Of a stretch of DNA of 64,000 nucleotides, positions 30,317 through 38,731 are shown in pieces. Within the stretch, counting starts at the first letter, position 1; the number at the start of each line of letters is the position of its first letter. The DNA lies in NCBI GenBank assembly GCA_014584695.1, contig JACTMI010000004.1, positions 62,001-126,000 of the forward strand, written 5' to 3'. Origin of the DNA: Acidobacteriota bacterium (GTDB lineage Bacteria; Acidobacteriota; Thermoanaerobaculia; Multivoradales; JAGPDF01). Under the pieces are notes generated by a model that saw only the letters and a list, made by a program, of their open reading frames with translations, did not search any database and was not told the origin of the DNA. The position numbers were made by a program, and so were the translations under genes.

Positions 30317-32110
30317 TCAGCGGGCCGCCGCAGGAGGCTGCAAGCGCTCGCCGGAGCGCCATCCCTCCGTCCGCCAGCCGCGGGGCGCGCTCGTCGCCAG
30401 CCGGCGCGCGATCCGGTCGAGATACATCGTGTGGTATCGCAGCCGGCTGATCGCGTTGGGCAGCGCCGGATCGCCGTTCCAGCAGTGCTCGAAGCGATCG
30501 CCGTAGGCGATTTCGAAGTCCGCCGGCGGATCGAGCTCCGCCGCCGTCTGCTCGAACAGATAGACGGCGTTGTTCAGGTAGTAGTTGTCCATGTCGCCGA
30601 CGAACAGATGGAGCTTGCCGCGCAGGTCGGCGGCGAGCCGCGGCCAGTCGCGTTCGATCCGGTGGCGCAGGTCGTAGCGCTCGCGCCAGTGGGCGGCGAC
30701 CGCGGGATCGATCGCCCCGGTCGACTTGTCGAAGATCGGCGCCGGGTAGCCGTCGTCGCCGACCGGTGAGTAGACCGCTTGCCAGCCGTCCCACTGCCCG
30801 CCCGAGCGGCCGCGCGAGCCGAGCGCCCGCTCGAGGCCATTCTCGTGCTCCATGGTGGCGCTGATCTGCCCCAGCCAGTCACGATGGGCCGGAATCGCGA
30901 TGGCGCCGAACGGCCCGCGGCGGACGTAGGCGTTCTCGTCCCGGTAGAGGTCGACCAGCATGGTGGCGCGGAAGTCGACCGGGTCGGGGCAGGCGCCGAA
31001 GGCGCCGTTGTACTCGCTGGGATAGAAGACCTGCGCCGCGAGCGCCTCCCAGCCGCCGGTCGAGCCGCCGTAGAGGAACCGCGCCCAGGGCGCCCCGACG
31101 CCGCGGAAGCGGCGCTCGATTTCGGGCACCAGCTCGTGGGTGATGGCGTCGCCGTAAGGACCCTGGTTGTCCGAGTCGACCGCGTAGGAGTCGTCGTAGA
31201 AGGGGGTCGGGTGCTGGATCTCGACCGCGAGAAAGCGCGGGAAGCCATCGCCGCTCCACTGGCGGTAGAAGCGGTGCGCCTCCTCCTGGACCACGCGGTT
31301 GTAACAGTCGAGGCCGAAGCGCTCGGAGCGGACGCAAGGCAGGTCGGGGTCCGGAGGCTCGACTCGGAAAGCGCCGAAGTCGGCGGGGAAGTGGCCGTGG
31401 AAGATCATCAGCGGGTAGCGCGCGTCCGGCTGCTCGTCGTAGCCGGCCGGCAGCAGGACATGGGCGCCCAATTCGACCTCCCGGCCCCAGAATTCCGACA
31501 GCCGCTCCGAGCGGATCCGGACGTGCTTCACCCAGGGCGTATCGGCCGGCGGGGCGATCGGAGGGATGACGCCGGCGAGCTCGATCTCGAGCTCTCGGCC
31601 CTCCCATCGGAGCCGACGCGGCTGCGACAGCAGGTTGCCGGGCGCGCGATTCCACTGCTGCCCTTCGCCGCGGTCCCAGGGGACCATGATCGTCCGGCCG
31701 TGGCTCGGCGTGACGCGCTCGTAGCGGTGCAGGAGCGCTTGCACCCAGTAGTCGCCGGGCGGCAGCTCGGCGAGGCGACGCACGGGGTGGCCCTCGGCCT
31801 CGGCGCCCAGCTCGACGCCCTCGGCCGGTTGCCAACCTTCGACGTCGAGGCCGAGAATCTGGGCCGGTGAGCGGAAGCTGGCCGCGACCTGGAAGCGCGG
31901 CTCGGGGCTCTCGGCGGTGGCGAAGATCACCAGCAGCCGGCCGTCGAGCGGGCCGAGAGCCTCTCGGGCCACGAGCTCGGGCGCGATGCGGACGCGGATC
32001 GACGCCGCCGGAGCCGTGGCATCGGCGAGCCCCCACGCGGTGGCGGAAGGTACGAACAGAGCGCAGAGCCCGAGGGCTCTGCCGACGGTCTGCGAGATGG
32101 GCCGCGACAT
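30317..32110 (-). CDS. Secreted alpha/beta-hydrolase (putative esterase superfamily)
   Basis: 597 residues with a signal peptide (ALGLCALFVPSATAWG). The N-terminal ~170 residues are beta-rich (SIRVRIAPELVAREALG, FRSPAQILGLD) and may bind substrate. The catalytic domain has the oxyanion segment YPLMIFHGHFPADFG, the nucleophile elbow in FLYGGSTGGWEALA, and the DRFEHCWNGD segment with the likely catalytic His. It resembles enterochelin-esterase-type enzymes, but the substrate is unknown. TAGACT (32117-32122, minus strand) is 6 nt before the ATG, with no Shine-Dalgarno. Confidence 0.78.
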   Translation of the reverse strand: MSRPISQTVGRALGLCALFVPSATAWGLADATAPAASIRVRIAPELVAREALGPLDGRLLVIFATAESPEPRFQVAASFRSPAQILGLDVEGWQPAEGVELGAEAEGHPVRRLAELPPGDYWVQALLHRYERVTPSHGRTIMVPWDRGEGQQWNRAPGNLLSQPRRLRWEGRELEIELAGVIPPIAPPADTPWVKHVRIRSERLSEFWGREVELGAHVLLPAGYDEQPDARYPLMIFHGHFPADFGAFRVEPPDPDLPCVRSERFGLDCYNRVVQEEAHRFYRQWSGDGFPRFLAVEIQHPTPFYDDSYAVDSDNQGPYGDAITHELVPEIERRFRGVGAPWARFLYGGSTGGWEALAAQVFYPSEYNGAFGACPDPVDFRATMLVDLYRDENAYVRRGPFGAIAIPAHRDWLGQISATMEHENGLERALGSRGRSGGQWDGWQAVYSPVGDDGYPAPIFDKSTGAIDPAVAAHWRERYDLRHRIERDWPRLAADLRGKLHLFVGDMDNYYLNNAVYLFEQTAAELDPPADFEIAYGDRFEHCWNGDPALPNAISRLRYHTMYLDRIARRLATSAPRGWRTEGWRSGERLQPPAAAR

Positions 32111-32192
32111 GCCCGGAGTCTATCCGGCGCTTCGAGCTGGACCGGGCGAATCCGGGGGGCCGCGTCGCTGGGGCGGCCAGCACCAGGGGCGT

Positions 32193-32876
32193 TCATCGCT
32201 TGCGCGGCGATGCGCCTCCCTGGTCGACGCTGATCAGGACACCAGCCGCCAGCTCCCGCACCCGCGCCGCGAGCTCGGGCGGCGACTCGACCCGCACGCC
32301 GCCGCCGAAGCCGACCACCCAGCGGGCGATCTGGTCCAGGCAGCTGGCCCGGACCCGGTACTCGATGGCGCCGTCCGCGATCCGCCGGAGCTCCTCGCCG
32401 GGGTGGTGACCGCCGCCTTCGATCAGCGGCGCGAGCTCGGCGGCGAAGCGGAGGACGACCTCCCGCGCGGCCGAGGACGGGTCGGCAGCACCCGCGGGCG
32501 ATTCGTGCTTCGTCGCTGGCAGCGAGGGCGGCTCGGGGCGCTGGCGAGCGTGGAGCGCGGCGTCGAGCTTCGACTTGAGCGTGGCCAGAGCGCGGCCCAG
32601 GGGTCCGCGGCGGCGCTCGATCGCCGGATTCGAGATCGCGAGCCGGACGATCTCGAGCTCGCCGGAGTCGAGCGCGACCGCCTGCGGCCGCCCCCCCATG
32701 CGCCGGTAGCGGCCGTCGGCCTGTTCGATGAGGACGCCCTTTTCCTGGAGCGAGCCGAGATCGCGGAACACCGTCCGCTCCGAGACGCCGAACCTGCGGG
32801 CGATCTCTTCGAGCGAGCGGCCGCTCTTGACGTCCAGGAAGTGGTAGAGCTCGAAGAGGCGCTCGGCGCGGCTCAT
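32193..32876 (-). CDS. YafY-like HTH regulator lacking the WYL core domain
   Basis: 227 residues from MSRAERLFELYHFL. The N-terminal ~60 residues are an HTH_11 winged helix (SLEEIARRFGVSERTVFRDLGSLQEKGVL). A linker helix (LGRALATLKSKLDAAL) follows. Residues ~150-220 match the WCX C-terminal extension of WYL regulators (EVVLRFAAELAPLI, CLDQIARWVVGFGGGVRVESP, RVRELAAG). The WYL domain that normally sits between them (~70 residues) is absent; instead there is a Pro/Ser-rich stretch. A 21 bp palindrome upstream may be its operator. The protein may act as a ligand-independent repressor or have lost effector binding. Confidence 0.82.
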   Translation of the reverse strand: MSRAERLFELYHFLDVKSGRSLEEIARRFGVSERTVFRDLGSLQEKGVLIEQADGRYRRMGGRPQAVALDSGELEIVRLAISNPAIERRRGPLGRALATLKSKLDAALHARQRPEPPSLPATKHESPAGAADPSSAAREVVLRFAAELAPLIEGGGHHPGEELRRIADGAIEYRVRASCLDQIARWVVGFGGGVRVESPPELAARVRELAAGVLISVDQGGASPRKR

Positions 32877-32982
32877 GGCCCCACCCCGAATCGGGTCCCG
32901 CGGACTGACATGTCGATCTCCGTCGGCGCCCCCCCGGGAGCGCCTCCCCCCACGCCGGATCTGAGCCGATTGAACCACGATC

Positions 32983-33003
32983 CACTGACAGCCGCTGTCA
33001 GTG
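32983..33003. promoter_or_regulatory. Perfect 21 bp palindrome, probable operator
   Basis: CACTGACAGC-C-GCTGTCAGTG: two perfect 10 bp arms around one base. It lies 107 bp upstream of the WYL-less HTH regulator, with no other start codon facing it, so autoregulation is likely. TGACA-type half sites are common operators of YafY/WYL regulators. Confidence 0.65.
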
Positions 33004-33100
33004 CGAGAAAGGTCACCTGCCGCCGGGATCGCGAGTGTCGGACCCTGGCTGGAGCCGTCGAAGGCCGAGACCGGACCTCGACGGCTGCATGGGGAAGCTC

Positions 33101-34204
33101 TCAGTTCGAGACGGGGCTTTCCGGCTTCGGAGCGACCGCCTCCGGGACGGCCGTCCAGTGCGGCCCGAGGGCTGACCAGTCGACTGACCAGAGACCGGAG
33201 GGCGCCCGGGCGGCGGCGAGAATCAGGCCGCTCTCGGTCGCAGCCATCGAGCGGATCAGCTCGGGTCGCTCGACCTGAATCGGGGCCCGGTCCAGGTCAC
33301 CGGTGGCGCTCTCGACGCGGTAGATGGAGAGCTCGCCGCTGGACGGCTCGGCGACGAGAAGGTAGGCGTCTCCCGACCAGACGGCGATCGCGCGCACGAC
33401 GGTCTCGGGAACGACGAGCACCGAGATCACCCGGTCCGCCCGAACCCCCTTCCTTTCCATCCCCTCGAGCAGCGCGGCCTCCTTCTCGGCGTCGACCTCA
33501 TCCGCCACGCGGAGATCCGGGCGCGAAACCGCGAGCAGCTCCTTGCCCGCCGGCGACAGCTTCTTCACCTCGAGCTCGAACTGCTTGGCGAGCCAGAGGC
33601 GACCGCTCTTCGTGTCGGGAGCCGCCAGGTAGCTGGTAGCGAGCAGGTCGGCTCGGTCGTCCCTCGCGGTCTCGTCAGAGGTGAGAACCGCGTCCCAGTC
33701 GCTGCCGGAGAGTCGCAGAAGGTAGGGCGTGGCGCTGCCGAATGTGCGCTCGAGCAGCGCGCGGCGCCTCGGGTCCAGCGCCGAGCCGAAGGCCGGCTCG
33801 GTGCCGAGGAAGGCCAGCAGCTGAGGCGGCATCGGCGGTGGGGGCAAGGGGACGCCCCTGGCGCCGTCGAAGAGAACTAGGCCGCCATCCCGCACCGCGA
33901 CGAGCCAGCTCGCCCCATCGGCGGAGAGCGCCGGTTGAAAGGGCCGGGTCGGTTGCGCGTCGGTCTCGAGCGCGACCTCTTGCCGCAGCGCGCCCGAAGC
34001 AGTCACCGAGTAGACGACGAGCTCTTCGGTGATCAGCCGGGCCCGGCCCTTGGCGTCGCTTCGGACGACCTGGAAGCCGGAACTCGGCGCCACGCTTTCG
34101 AGCTTGCGGAGGGGCACCCGGGTCTGCTTCTCGGGGCCGGAGCCGCCGAACACGACGCCCGACGCGAGACCTGCCGACAGGACCCACGAGACAAGAGCAC
34201 GCAT
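33101..34204 (-). CDS. Secreted protein of unknown function, coupled to a cysteine peptide
   Basis: 367 residues from MRALVSWVLSAGLASG, a short signal peptide. The rest is beta-rich with blocks that look like propeller blades (RARLITEELVVYSVTASGAL, GASWLVAVRDGGLVLFDGA, VRAIAVWSGDAYLLVAEPSSGELSIYRVESATG, MAATESGLILAAARAPSGLWSVDW). No catalytic motif seen. A PPPPMPP spacer lies near residue 125. Its ATG is 4 bp after the stop of the small peptide gene, indicating co-translation. No known family recognised. Confidence 0.65.
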   Translation of the reverse strand: MRALVSWVLSAGLASGVVFGGSGPEKQTRVPLRKLESVAPSSGFQVVRSDAKGRARLITEELVVYSVTASGALRQEVALETDAQPTRPFQPALSADGASWLVAVRDGGLVLFDGARGVPLPPPPMPPQLLAFLGTEPAFGSALDPRRRALLERTFGSATPYLLRLSGSDWDAVLTSDETARDDRADLLATSYLAAPDTKSGRLWLAKQFELEVKKLSPAGKELLAVSRPDLRVADEVDAEKEAALLEGMERKGVRADRVISVLVVPETVVRAIAVWSGDAYLLVAEPSSGELSIYRVESATGDLDRAPIQVERPELIRSMAATESGLILAAARAPSGLWSVDWSALGPHWTAVPEAVAPKPESPVSN

Positions 34205-34208
34205 CGGC

Positions 34209-34394
34209 CTAGCAGAGGTAGATGATCCGCCCCGTGACGGCTCCGGTTTGGTCGTCGTAGATCGTGCACTCGCCAAAGCAGGTGCCGTGGCCATCGGAAA
34301 TCTCGACGCAGGCGTAGGAGGCCTGGAGGGGATGGGCGAAGCCGAGCGCCATGACGAGACCCAGAGCGAGAACGGCGGTGACGAGTTTGCGCAC
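34209..34394 (-). CDS. Small secreted cysteine peptide
   Basis: 61 residues from the GTG at 34394, which has a GGGAGG site 6 nt upstream. Residues 1-25 are a clear signal peptide (KLVTAVLALGLVMALGFAHPLQA). The mature part is ~36 residues with four cysteines (SYACVEISDGHGTCFGECT and a final YLC), enough for two disulfides. It sits directly before the 367-residue secreted protein. The function is unknown; a precursor, inhibitor or structural peptide are all possible. Confidence 0.6.
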   Translation of the reverse strand: MRKLVTAVLALGLVMALGFAHPLQASYACVEISDGHGTCFGECTIYDDQTGAVTGRIIYLC

Positions 34395-34555
34395 TTCAAT
34401 CCTCCCAGCAAAGTTTGGCCAATTGTGGGCCTCGCGGACCGGCCCGTCAAGAAGGCAAGAGTGGACCAAAGCGAGCGGAAGGTGTCGCGGCGCGTGGGAG
34501 AAGGAGCGGGCGAGTGGCTAGCGGCGGCGCGGCCCATTCTCCGAGAATGGGAGCC

Positions 34556-35554
34556 ATGTCGAGAGTAGGGCTCTTCGCGCTCGTGGTGTTGTTGTCGACT
34601 CCTTCGGCCGCGGAGAACCCGACTCTCGACCGTGCCGTGACCAGCATCGGACGAATGGCCGGCGTGCGGACGGTGCACGTCTGGCGCGGCGAGGAGCGGC
34701 TGGCGGCGCGCGCTTTCCGCGGCGCCGGGTTCGGCCCGCACGACATCAAGTCGCTGTCGAAGAGTGTGCTCTCGGCGCTCGTCGGCATCGCGCTCGAGCG
34801 AGGGCACCTCGCCGGGCTGGACGCTCCGATCGCCGAGTTGCTGCCCGAGGAATCGAGCGGCCTCGAGGAGGAGCGGCGTCGCGGCATCACCTTGCGCCAC
34901 CTGCTGACCATGACGTCGGGGATCGGCTCGACCTCGGGGGAGCACTACGGCCGCTGGGTGGCGTCCAGGGACTGGGTCCGTGCCGCCCTCGGTCGCCCGC
35001 TCGAGGCGCCGCCGGGGGAGCGCTTCGTCTACTCGACCGGCAGCTCGCACCTGCTCGCGGCGGCGCTGACGCGCGCCGCCGGAGAGGACCTGCTGGCCTG
35101 GGGCCGGCGTGTCCTCTTCGACCCGCTCGGACTCGAGGTCGCCGGCTGGGACCGCGACCCACAGGGGATTCGCTTCGGCGGCAACTCCTTTCGCACCACC
35201 CCCGAGGCGCTCGGCCGCTTCGGCCGCCTCTACGCCCAGGCCGGCCGCCATCGCGGCGCGCAGCTGGTGCCGGCGCGCTGGATCGAGGAGTCCACCCGTG
35301 CCCACGCCGCGGGCTGGCCGGAGCGCTATGGCGCCTACGGCTACTTCTGGTGGGTGCCGCCGTTCCAGGCCGAGCGGGCGTTCCTCGCCGCCGGCTATGG
35401 CGGCCAGTTCCTCCTGGTGGTGCCGGAGCGGTCCCTGGTCGCCGTCGTCACCTCGACCCACGTCGGCAAGGGCGCCGCCTGGGACCGCGAGCTCCTCCGC
35501 CGCCTCGAGCACGAGCTCCTACCGGCGACCCGATCCGGCGGAGAGTCCGAGTAG
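34556..35554 (+). CDS. Serine hydrolase of the beta-lactamase / D-Ala-D-Ala carboxypeptidase family
   Basis: 332 residues from MSRVGLFALVVLLSTPSAAE, a signal peptide; an ATG three codons earlier (34547) is possible. The active-site SxxK motif is Ser66-Leu-Ser-Lys69 in DIKSLSKSVLSALVG. The tyrosine motif is VYSTGSSHLL, and the KTG-like element is probably AGYGGQFLL. LRHLLTMTSGIG and RWIEESTRAH fit the class-C-like esterase/peptidase group (PF00144). Role in peptidoglycan or ester hydrolysis is not fixed by sequence. Confidence 0.88.
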   Translation: MSRVGLFALVVLLSTPSAAENPTLDRAVTSIGRMAGVRTVHVWRGEERLAARAFRGAGFGPHDIKSLSKSVLSALVGIALERGHLAGLDAPIAELLPEESSGLEEERRRGITLRHLLTMTSGIGSTSGEHYGRWVASRDWVRAALGRPLEAPPGERFVYSTGSSHLLAAALTRAAGEDLLAWGRRVLFDPLGLEVAGWDRDPQGIRFGGNSFRTTPEALGRFGRLYAQAGRHRGAQLVPARWIEESTRAHAAGWPERYGAYGYFWWVPPFQAERAFLAAGYGGQFLLVVPERSLVAVVTSTHVGKGAAWDRELLRRLEHELLPATRSGGESE

Positions 35555-35602
35555 GGCGCTTCGAGCGATTTCGGCCCCGATCCTCCCGTTGGCCCGCGTC
35601 CG

Positions 35603-35740
35603 TCAGCCCCCCTGATCCAGTCGCTCCACGAACCGACGCGGCGAGAGGATCGAGATCTGCCCTCATCTCTCGAGGCAGAGGAGGACTTCGTCGCCGGGGA
35701 AGATCGTCGCGGCTCTCCCTGCGCGGACGACCCGGGCTCG
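35603..35740 (-). pseudogene. Remnant of a PIN-domain toxin C-terminus
   Basis: Read on the minus strand, FPGDEVLLCLER, an in-frame TGA, then GQISILSPRRFVERLDQ and a stop. The pattern matches the end of PIN toxins (GDxDLL..., ILTPREFLERL) with a nonsense codon between the two parts. No N-terminal PIN half is seen upstream, so this is a decayed fragment in the 263 bp gap before the GGDEF gene. Confidence 0.45.
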
Positions 35741-35817
35741 TGGCGCGGTGGGCACGGGTTGCTGGGCGAGCGGCCCGAGGCTGGCTAGAATCAGCGGATT
35801 CTCGCGACGGCTTCGAC

Positions 35818-37662
35818 ATGGGAGAGCTCACACCGGGGCAGCGCGACGGACGCGAGGGAGAGCGTGGGCTCGCCCTCCTCCGCGTGGTTCTCGCTGGGTT
35901 GATCGCGGCGAGTTTGTCCATCGGGGCCGTGAGGGCCGGCGGCGAGGTGGCGGCGATCCACCTGGAGCAGCAGGTCGAGCGCTGCTGGCGCGCAGCGGTC
36001 GAGGATCCGACCGCGGCGGCCGTCCAGGTGGCCAAAGACCTCGCCGCGGCGGAGGCTCTCGAGGTCGACGCCGCGGCGGCGCGGCAGCTCGCGCACTTGC
36101 GGCTCTGTCGCGGCTACGTCCAGGAACAGCTCGGACAGATCGATCTCGCCGGCGAGGATTACGAGCGGGCGGTCGAAGCGGGAGAGCGGTCAGGTGACCG
36201 GGAGTTGCTCGCCGTGGCGCTCGTGCTGCGCGGCGAGCTCGCCTACTACCGCGGAGCTTTCGACGCCGCCGTCGCCGACCTCGATCGCGGCTACCGGCTC
36301 GAGGTCGAGCTCGAGCGGCCCGGACGTCAGCGCTACGCGCTCAACGCCATGGCCAACCTCTATTCCGACCCCCGCGTCGGCGCCTACGACAAGGCGATCG
36401 AGTACTACCGGAAGATCCTGGCGGCGCACGAGGGGAGCGGCGCTCTGCGGGAACAGGCGACCGCCCACTTCAACCTCGGCAGCACGCTCGAGCGCAAGGG
36501 CGAGCTCGCCGCGGCGCTCGCAGCTTTCGACCGCGCGGCGGCGATCGACCGCTCGCGGGCCGACGCGGATGCCGTTGCCGTCGACGACCGCGCGGCCGCG
36601 GCGCTGCTGGTCAAGCTCGGAAGGTCCCGGGAAGCGCTGCTGCGGATCGATCCGGTGGTCGCACACTTCGCGCGCTCGGGCGACGAGGAGACGCTCGCGC
36701 AGGCGCGGCTGACACGGGGTATCGCCCGCCGCGCCCTGGGTGACATGGAGGGAGCCCTCCTCGACCTCGATGCTTCGGCGGAGCGATTTCGTCTGGGCAA
36801 CAACGACCGCTACCTGGCGCGGATCGAGGAGGAACGCGCCGAGGTGCTGGCGGCGAGCGGCAAGTTCGAGGACGCCTTCCGCGCCCGCAGCGCCCAGACC
36901 GCGCTCGAGCGACGCCTGGCCGAGATGGCCCGCGACGAGCAGACGTCGCGGCTGCGGATCCAGTTCGACACCGAGCGCAAAGAGGCGGAGAACCGCGCGC
37001 TCGAGCGCGAGAGCGAGCTCAAGGGCCGCGCGCTGGCCGACGCCGAGAGGATCCGCGGCCTGCAGCGCGCCGTGATCGCGCTGGGCGCCCTGCTGCTGGC
37101 GCTCGCGATCGGCCTGGCGGCGCGCCAGCTCCGGCGCGCGCGCCACCTGCACCTGCTCGCGATGACCGACGAGCTGACCCGGCTGCCGAACCGACGCGCC
37201 TTCTTCGCACGCGCCGGCGCGGAGCTCGCCGCGGCGCGGCGCGCCGGTGGCACGCTCTCGCTGCTGGCGCTCGACGTCGACCACTTCAAGCGGATCAACG
37301 ACCACCACGGTCACGACAGCGGCGATCGAGTGCTCCAACGCGTGGCCCACGCGGCGCGCGTGGCGTTACGGGAGGGCGACCTGGTGGGGCGCACCGGCGG
37401 CGAGGAGTTCCTGGCGTTGCTGCCGCGCGCTCCGATGGCGCTCGCCGCCGAGGTCGCCGAGCGCCTGCGTGCCGCCGTCGCGCTCCTCGACACGAGCGAC
37501 CTGGCGCCCGACCTGCGGGTGACGGTGAGCGTGGGAGTGGCCGAGCTCGGGGCAGGGGAGGCCGGCATCGAGTGCCTCGCCCGCCGAGCGGACGAGGCGC
37601 TCTATCGGGCCAAATCCGCTGGCCGGAACCGTGTCGAGCTGGCGTCCGCCGCGGCAAGCTGA
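35818..37662 (+). CDS. TPR-containing membrane diguanylate cyclase (GGDEF)
   Basis: 614 residues. A hydrophobic N-terminal segment (LLRVVLAGLIAASLSIGAVRA) exports ~380 residues of tetratricopeptide-type helical repeats (LAGEDYERAVEAGE, YDKAIEYYRKILAAHEG, TAHFNLGSTLERKGELAAALAAF). A coiled coil (ERKEAENRALERESELKGRAL), a TM helix (AVIALGALLLALAIGLAA) and a GGDEF domain follow. The active site reads GGEEF in VGRTGGEEFLALL, and REGD five residues before it is a canonical inhibitory I-site. It should make c-di-GMP in response to an extracytoplasmic protein cue. Start at 35818; TAGAAT at 35785-35790 may be its -10. Confidence 0.9.
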   Translation: MGELTPGQRDGREGERGLALLRVVLAGLIAASLSIGAVRAGGEVAAIHLEQQVERCWRAAVEDPTAAAVQVAKDLAAAEALEVDAAAARQLAHLRLCRGYVQEQLGQIDLAGEDYERAVEAGERSGDRELLAVALVLRGELAYYRGAFDAAVADLDRGYRLEVELERPGRQRYALNAMANLYSDPRVGAYDKAIEYYRKILAAHEGSGALREQATAHFNLGSTLERKGELAAALAAFDRAAAIDRSRADADAVAVDDRAAAALLVKLGRSREALLRIDPVVAHFARSGDEETLAQARLTRGIARRALGDMEGALLDLDASAERFRLGNNDRYLARIEEERAEVLAASGKFEDAFRARSAQTALERRLAEMARDEQTSRLRIQFDTERKEAENRALERESELKGRALADAERIRGLQRAVIALGALLLALAIGLAARQLRRARHLHLLAMTDELTRLPNRRAFFARAGAELAAARRAGGTLSLLALDVDHFKRINDHHGHDSGDRVLQRVAHAARVALREGDLVGRTGGEEFLALLPRAPMALAAEVAERLRAAVALLDTSDLAPDLRVTVSVGVAELGAGEAGIECLARRADEALYRAKSAGRNRVELASAAAS

Positions 37663-37765
37663 CCGCGCTGCCGTGCGAGAGCCGGGGCGAAAACAAGGCT
37701 CCGCCCCGGGGCGCCGGCGGCCGTTGGATTCGTCCTGGCCCTCGGAAATGTCGGCGCGAGCGCGC

Positions 37766-38320
37766 TCAACTCGAGGCGGCGCGGCGGCGGCGGAGCAGGA
37801 CGAGGGCTCCGAGGGCCGCGAGCAGTGCGACGAGCGTGCCGAGGCCGGCCGGCGAGAGTGTCGGTATGTCGACCCAGCCCTGGCTCGGATCGAATCCGCC
37901 GCTCGCCAGGACCGCGCCGGTGGTGCAGTCCCAGGTGATCCAGCTCACGTAGGCGACGCCACCTTGGTAGCTCGGCTGATGGTAGGTCGTCACCGAGAGC
38001 GTGAGCGGCGTGTTGTCGGGCAGCGCGTAGGGGTCCGTGAACACGTTGAACCCGAATTCGCCCACGCCCTGGAAGTTGCTGTCCTGGGTGTAGCCGAGGT
38101 CGGGGATCCCTGGCGCCGAGAGCACGCCCCGCTCCGAGGCGAACATCGGCGCCGGCACGTTGACGAAGACCCCGGGCAGGAAAACGTCGTCGTCGACGCA
38201 GGTCCCCGGCGCGCCCTGGGTCAGGACCCAGGACGGCGCCGGCCCGAACTGTGCCTGCGCGGGAGCGACGGCGAAAGCGGCGAGGATGCAGACGGCGAAG
38301 GCGGAGACCGTTCGCTTCAT
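37766..38320 (-). CDS. IPTL-CTERM sorting-signal protein
   Basis: 184 residues. Signal peptide at 1-23 (FAVCILAAFAVAPAQAQ). The body is a small beta-rich domain (VDDDVFLPGVFVNVPAPM, EFGFNVFTDPYALPDNTPLTLSVTTY, CTTGAVLASGGFDPSQG). The C-terminus is IPTLSPAGLGTLVALLAALG followed by ALVLLRRRR: the IPTL motif, a TM helix and an arginine cluster. This is the tripartite IPTL-CTERM signal, thought to be processed by an exosortase-type transpeptidase. No exosortase gene is in the window. Confidence 0.85.
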   Translation of the reverse strand: MKRTVSAFAVCILAAFAVAPAQAQFGPAPSWVLTQGAPGTCVDDDVFLPGVFVNVPAPMFASERGVLSAPGIPDLGYTQDSNFQGVGEFGFNVFTDPYALPDNTPLTLSVTTYHQPSYQGGVAYVSWITWDCTTGAVLASGGFDPSQGWVDIPTLSPAGLGTLVALLAALGALVLLRRRRAASS

Positions 38321-38526
38321 GGCGGATCCCTCTCGAATCGGCGCGACGCTCCGGGCGTCGAGGCACCGTGAATTCTCGATGGGCTCAAGGTGCGGCCTGA
38401 ACCGCATTCTAGGCCTCCGACGGCCGGCTCCAGTTGTGGAGAAAGTCACACCAGGGCAGCGCAGCGCGCCGATGAACTGGGCTGACGGTCGCCCCTCCGC
38501 AGGGCGGCAGGCCCGGCGGGACCGTC

Positions 38527-38572
38527 TCAGGCGCCGTCGAGCGCCGCCTCCCGGTGCTCGCCGTAGACGCGG
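38527..38572 (-). pseudogene. Fragment of an acyl-CoA mutase C-terminus
   Basis: On the minus strand this encodes [15 protein letters not shown] and a stop. The intact mutase 1.1 kb away ends [14 protein letters not shown]. The two 46 bp segments match at about 37 positions, in the same orientation. Nothing upstream resembles the rest of the mutase, so only the last ~15 codons remain. Confidence 0.75.
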
Positions 38573-38708
38573 CGCCCAAGAAGGTGCCAGCCACTTGGCA
38601 ACCTCTTCGTGGTGAACGATTTGCCAGGAGGGTGGCGACTGCCAGCACAAGCCCGGCCGAAACAGGGCGCGCTCTCGATCGCGGGTCTGCAGCAGCGCTG
38701 GACATCTT

Positions 38709-38728
38709 GATGCTCTAGGCATAGCATC
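38709..38728. promoter_or_regulatory. Operator-like inverted repeat upstream of VapBC-2
   Basis: GATGCT (38709-38714) and AGCATC (38723-38728) flank an 8 bp spacer. TAGCAT (38722-38727) overlaps the right arm and could be the -10; counted from it, the second ATG of the antitoxin (38735) has the usual 7 nt leaderless spacing. Confidence 0.45.
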
Positions 38729-38731
38729 GCG

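Larger units (their letters stand above)
38321..38731. other. Non-coding gap with a mutase gene remnant
   Basis: A 411 bp stretch between the IPTL-CTERM gene and VapBC-2. It holds a short remnant of an acyl-CoA mutase 3' end (38527-38572) and the VapBC-2 operator region. I see no intact gene and no terminator in the rest. Confidence 0.6.
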
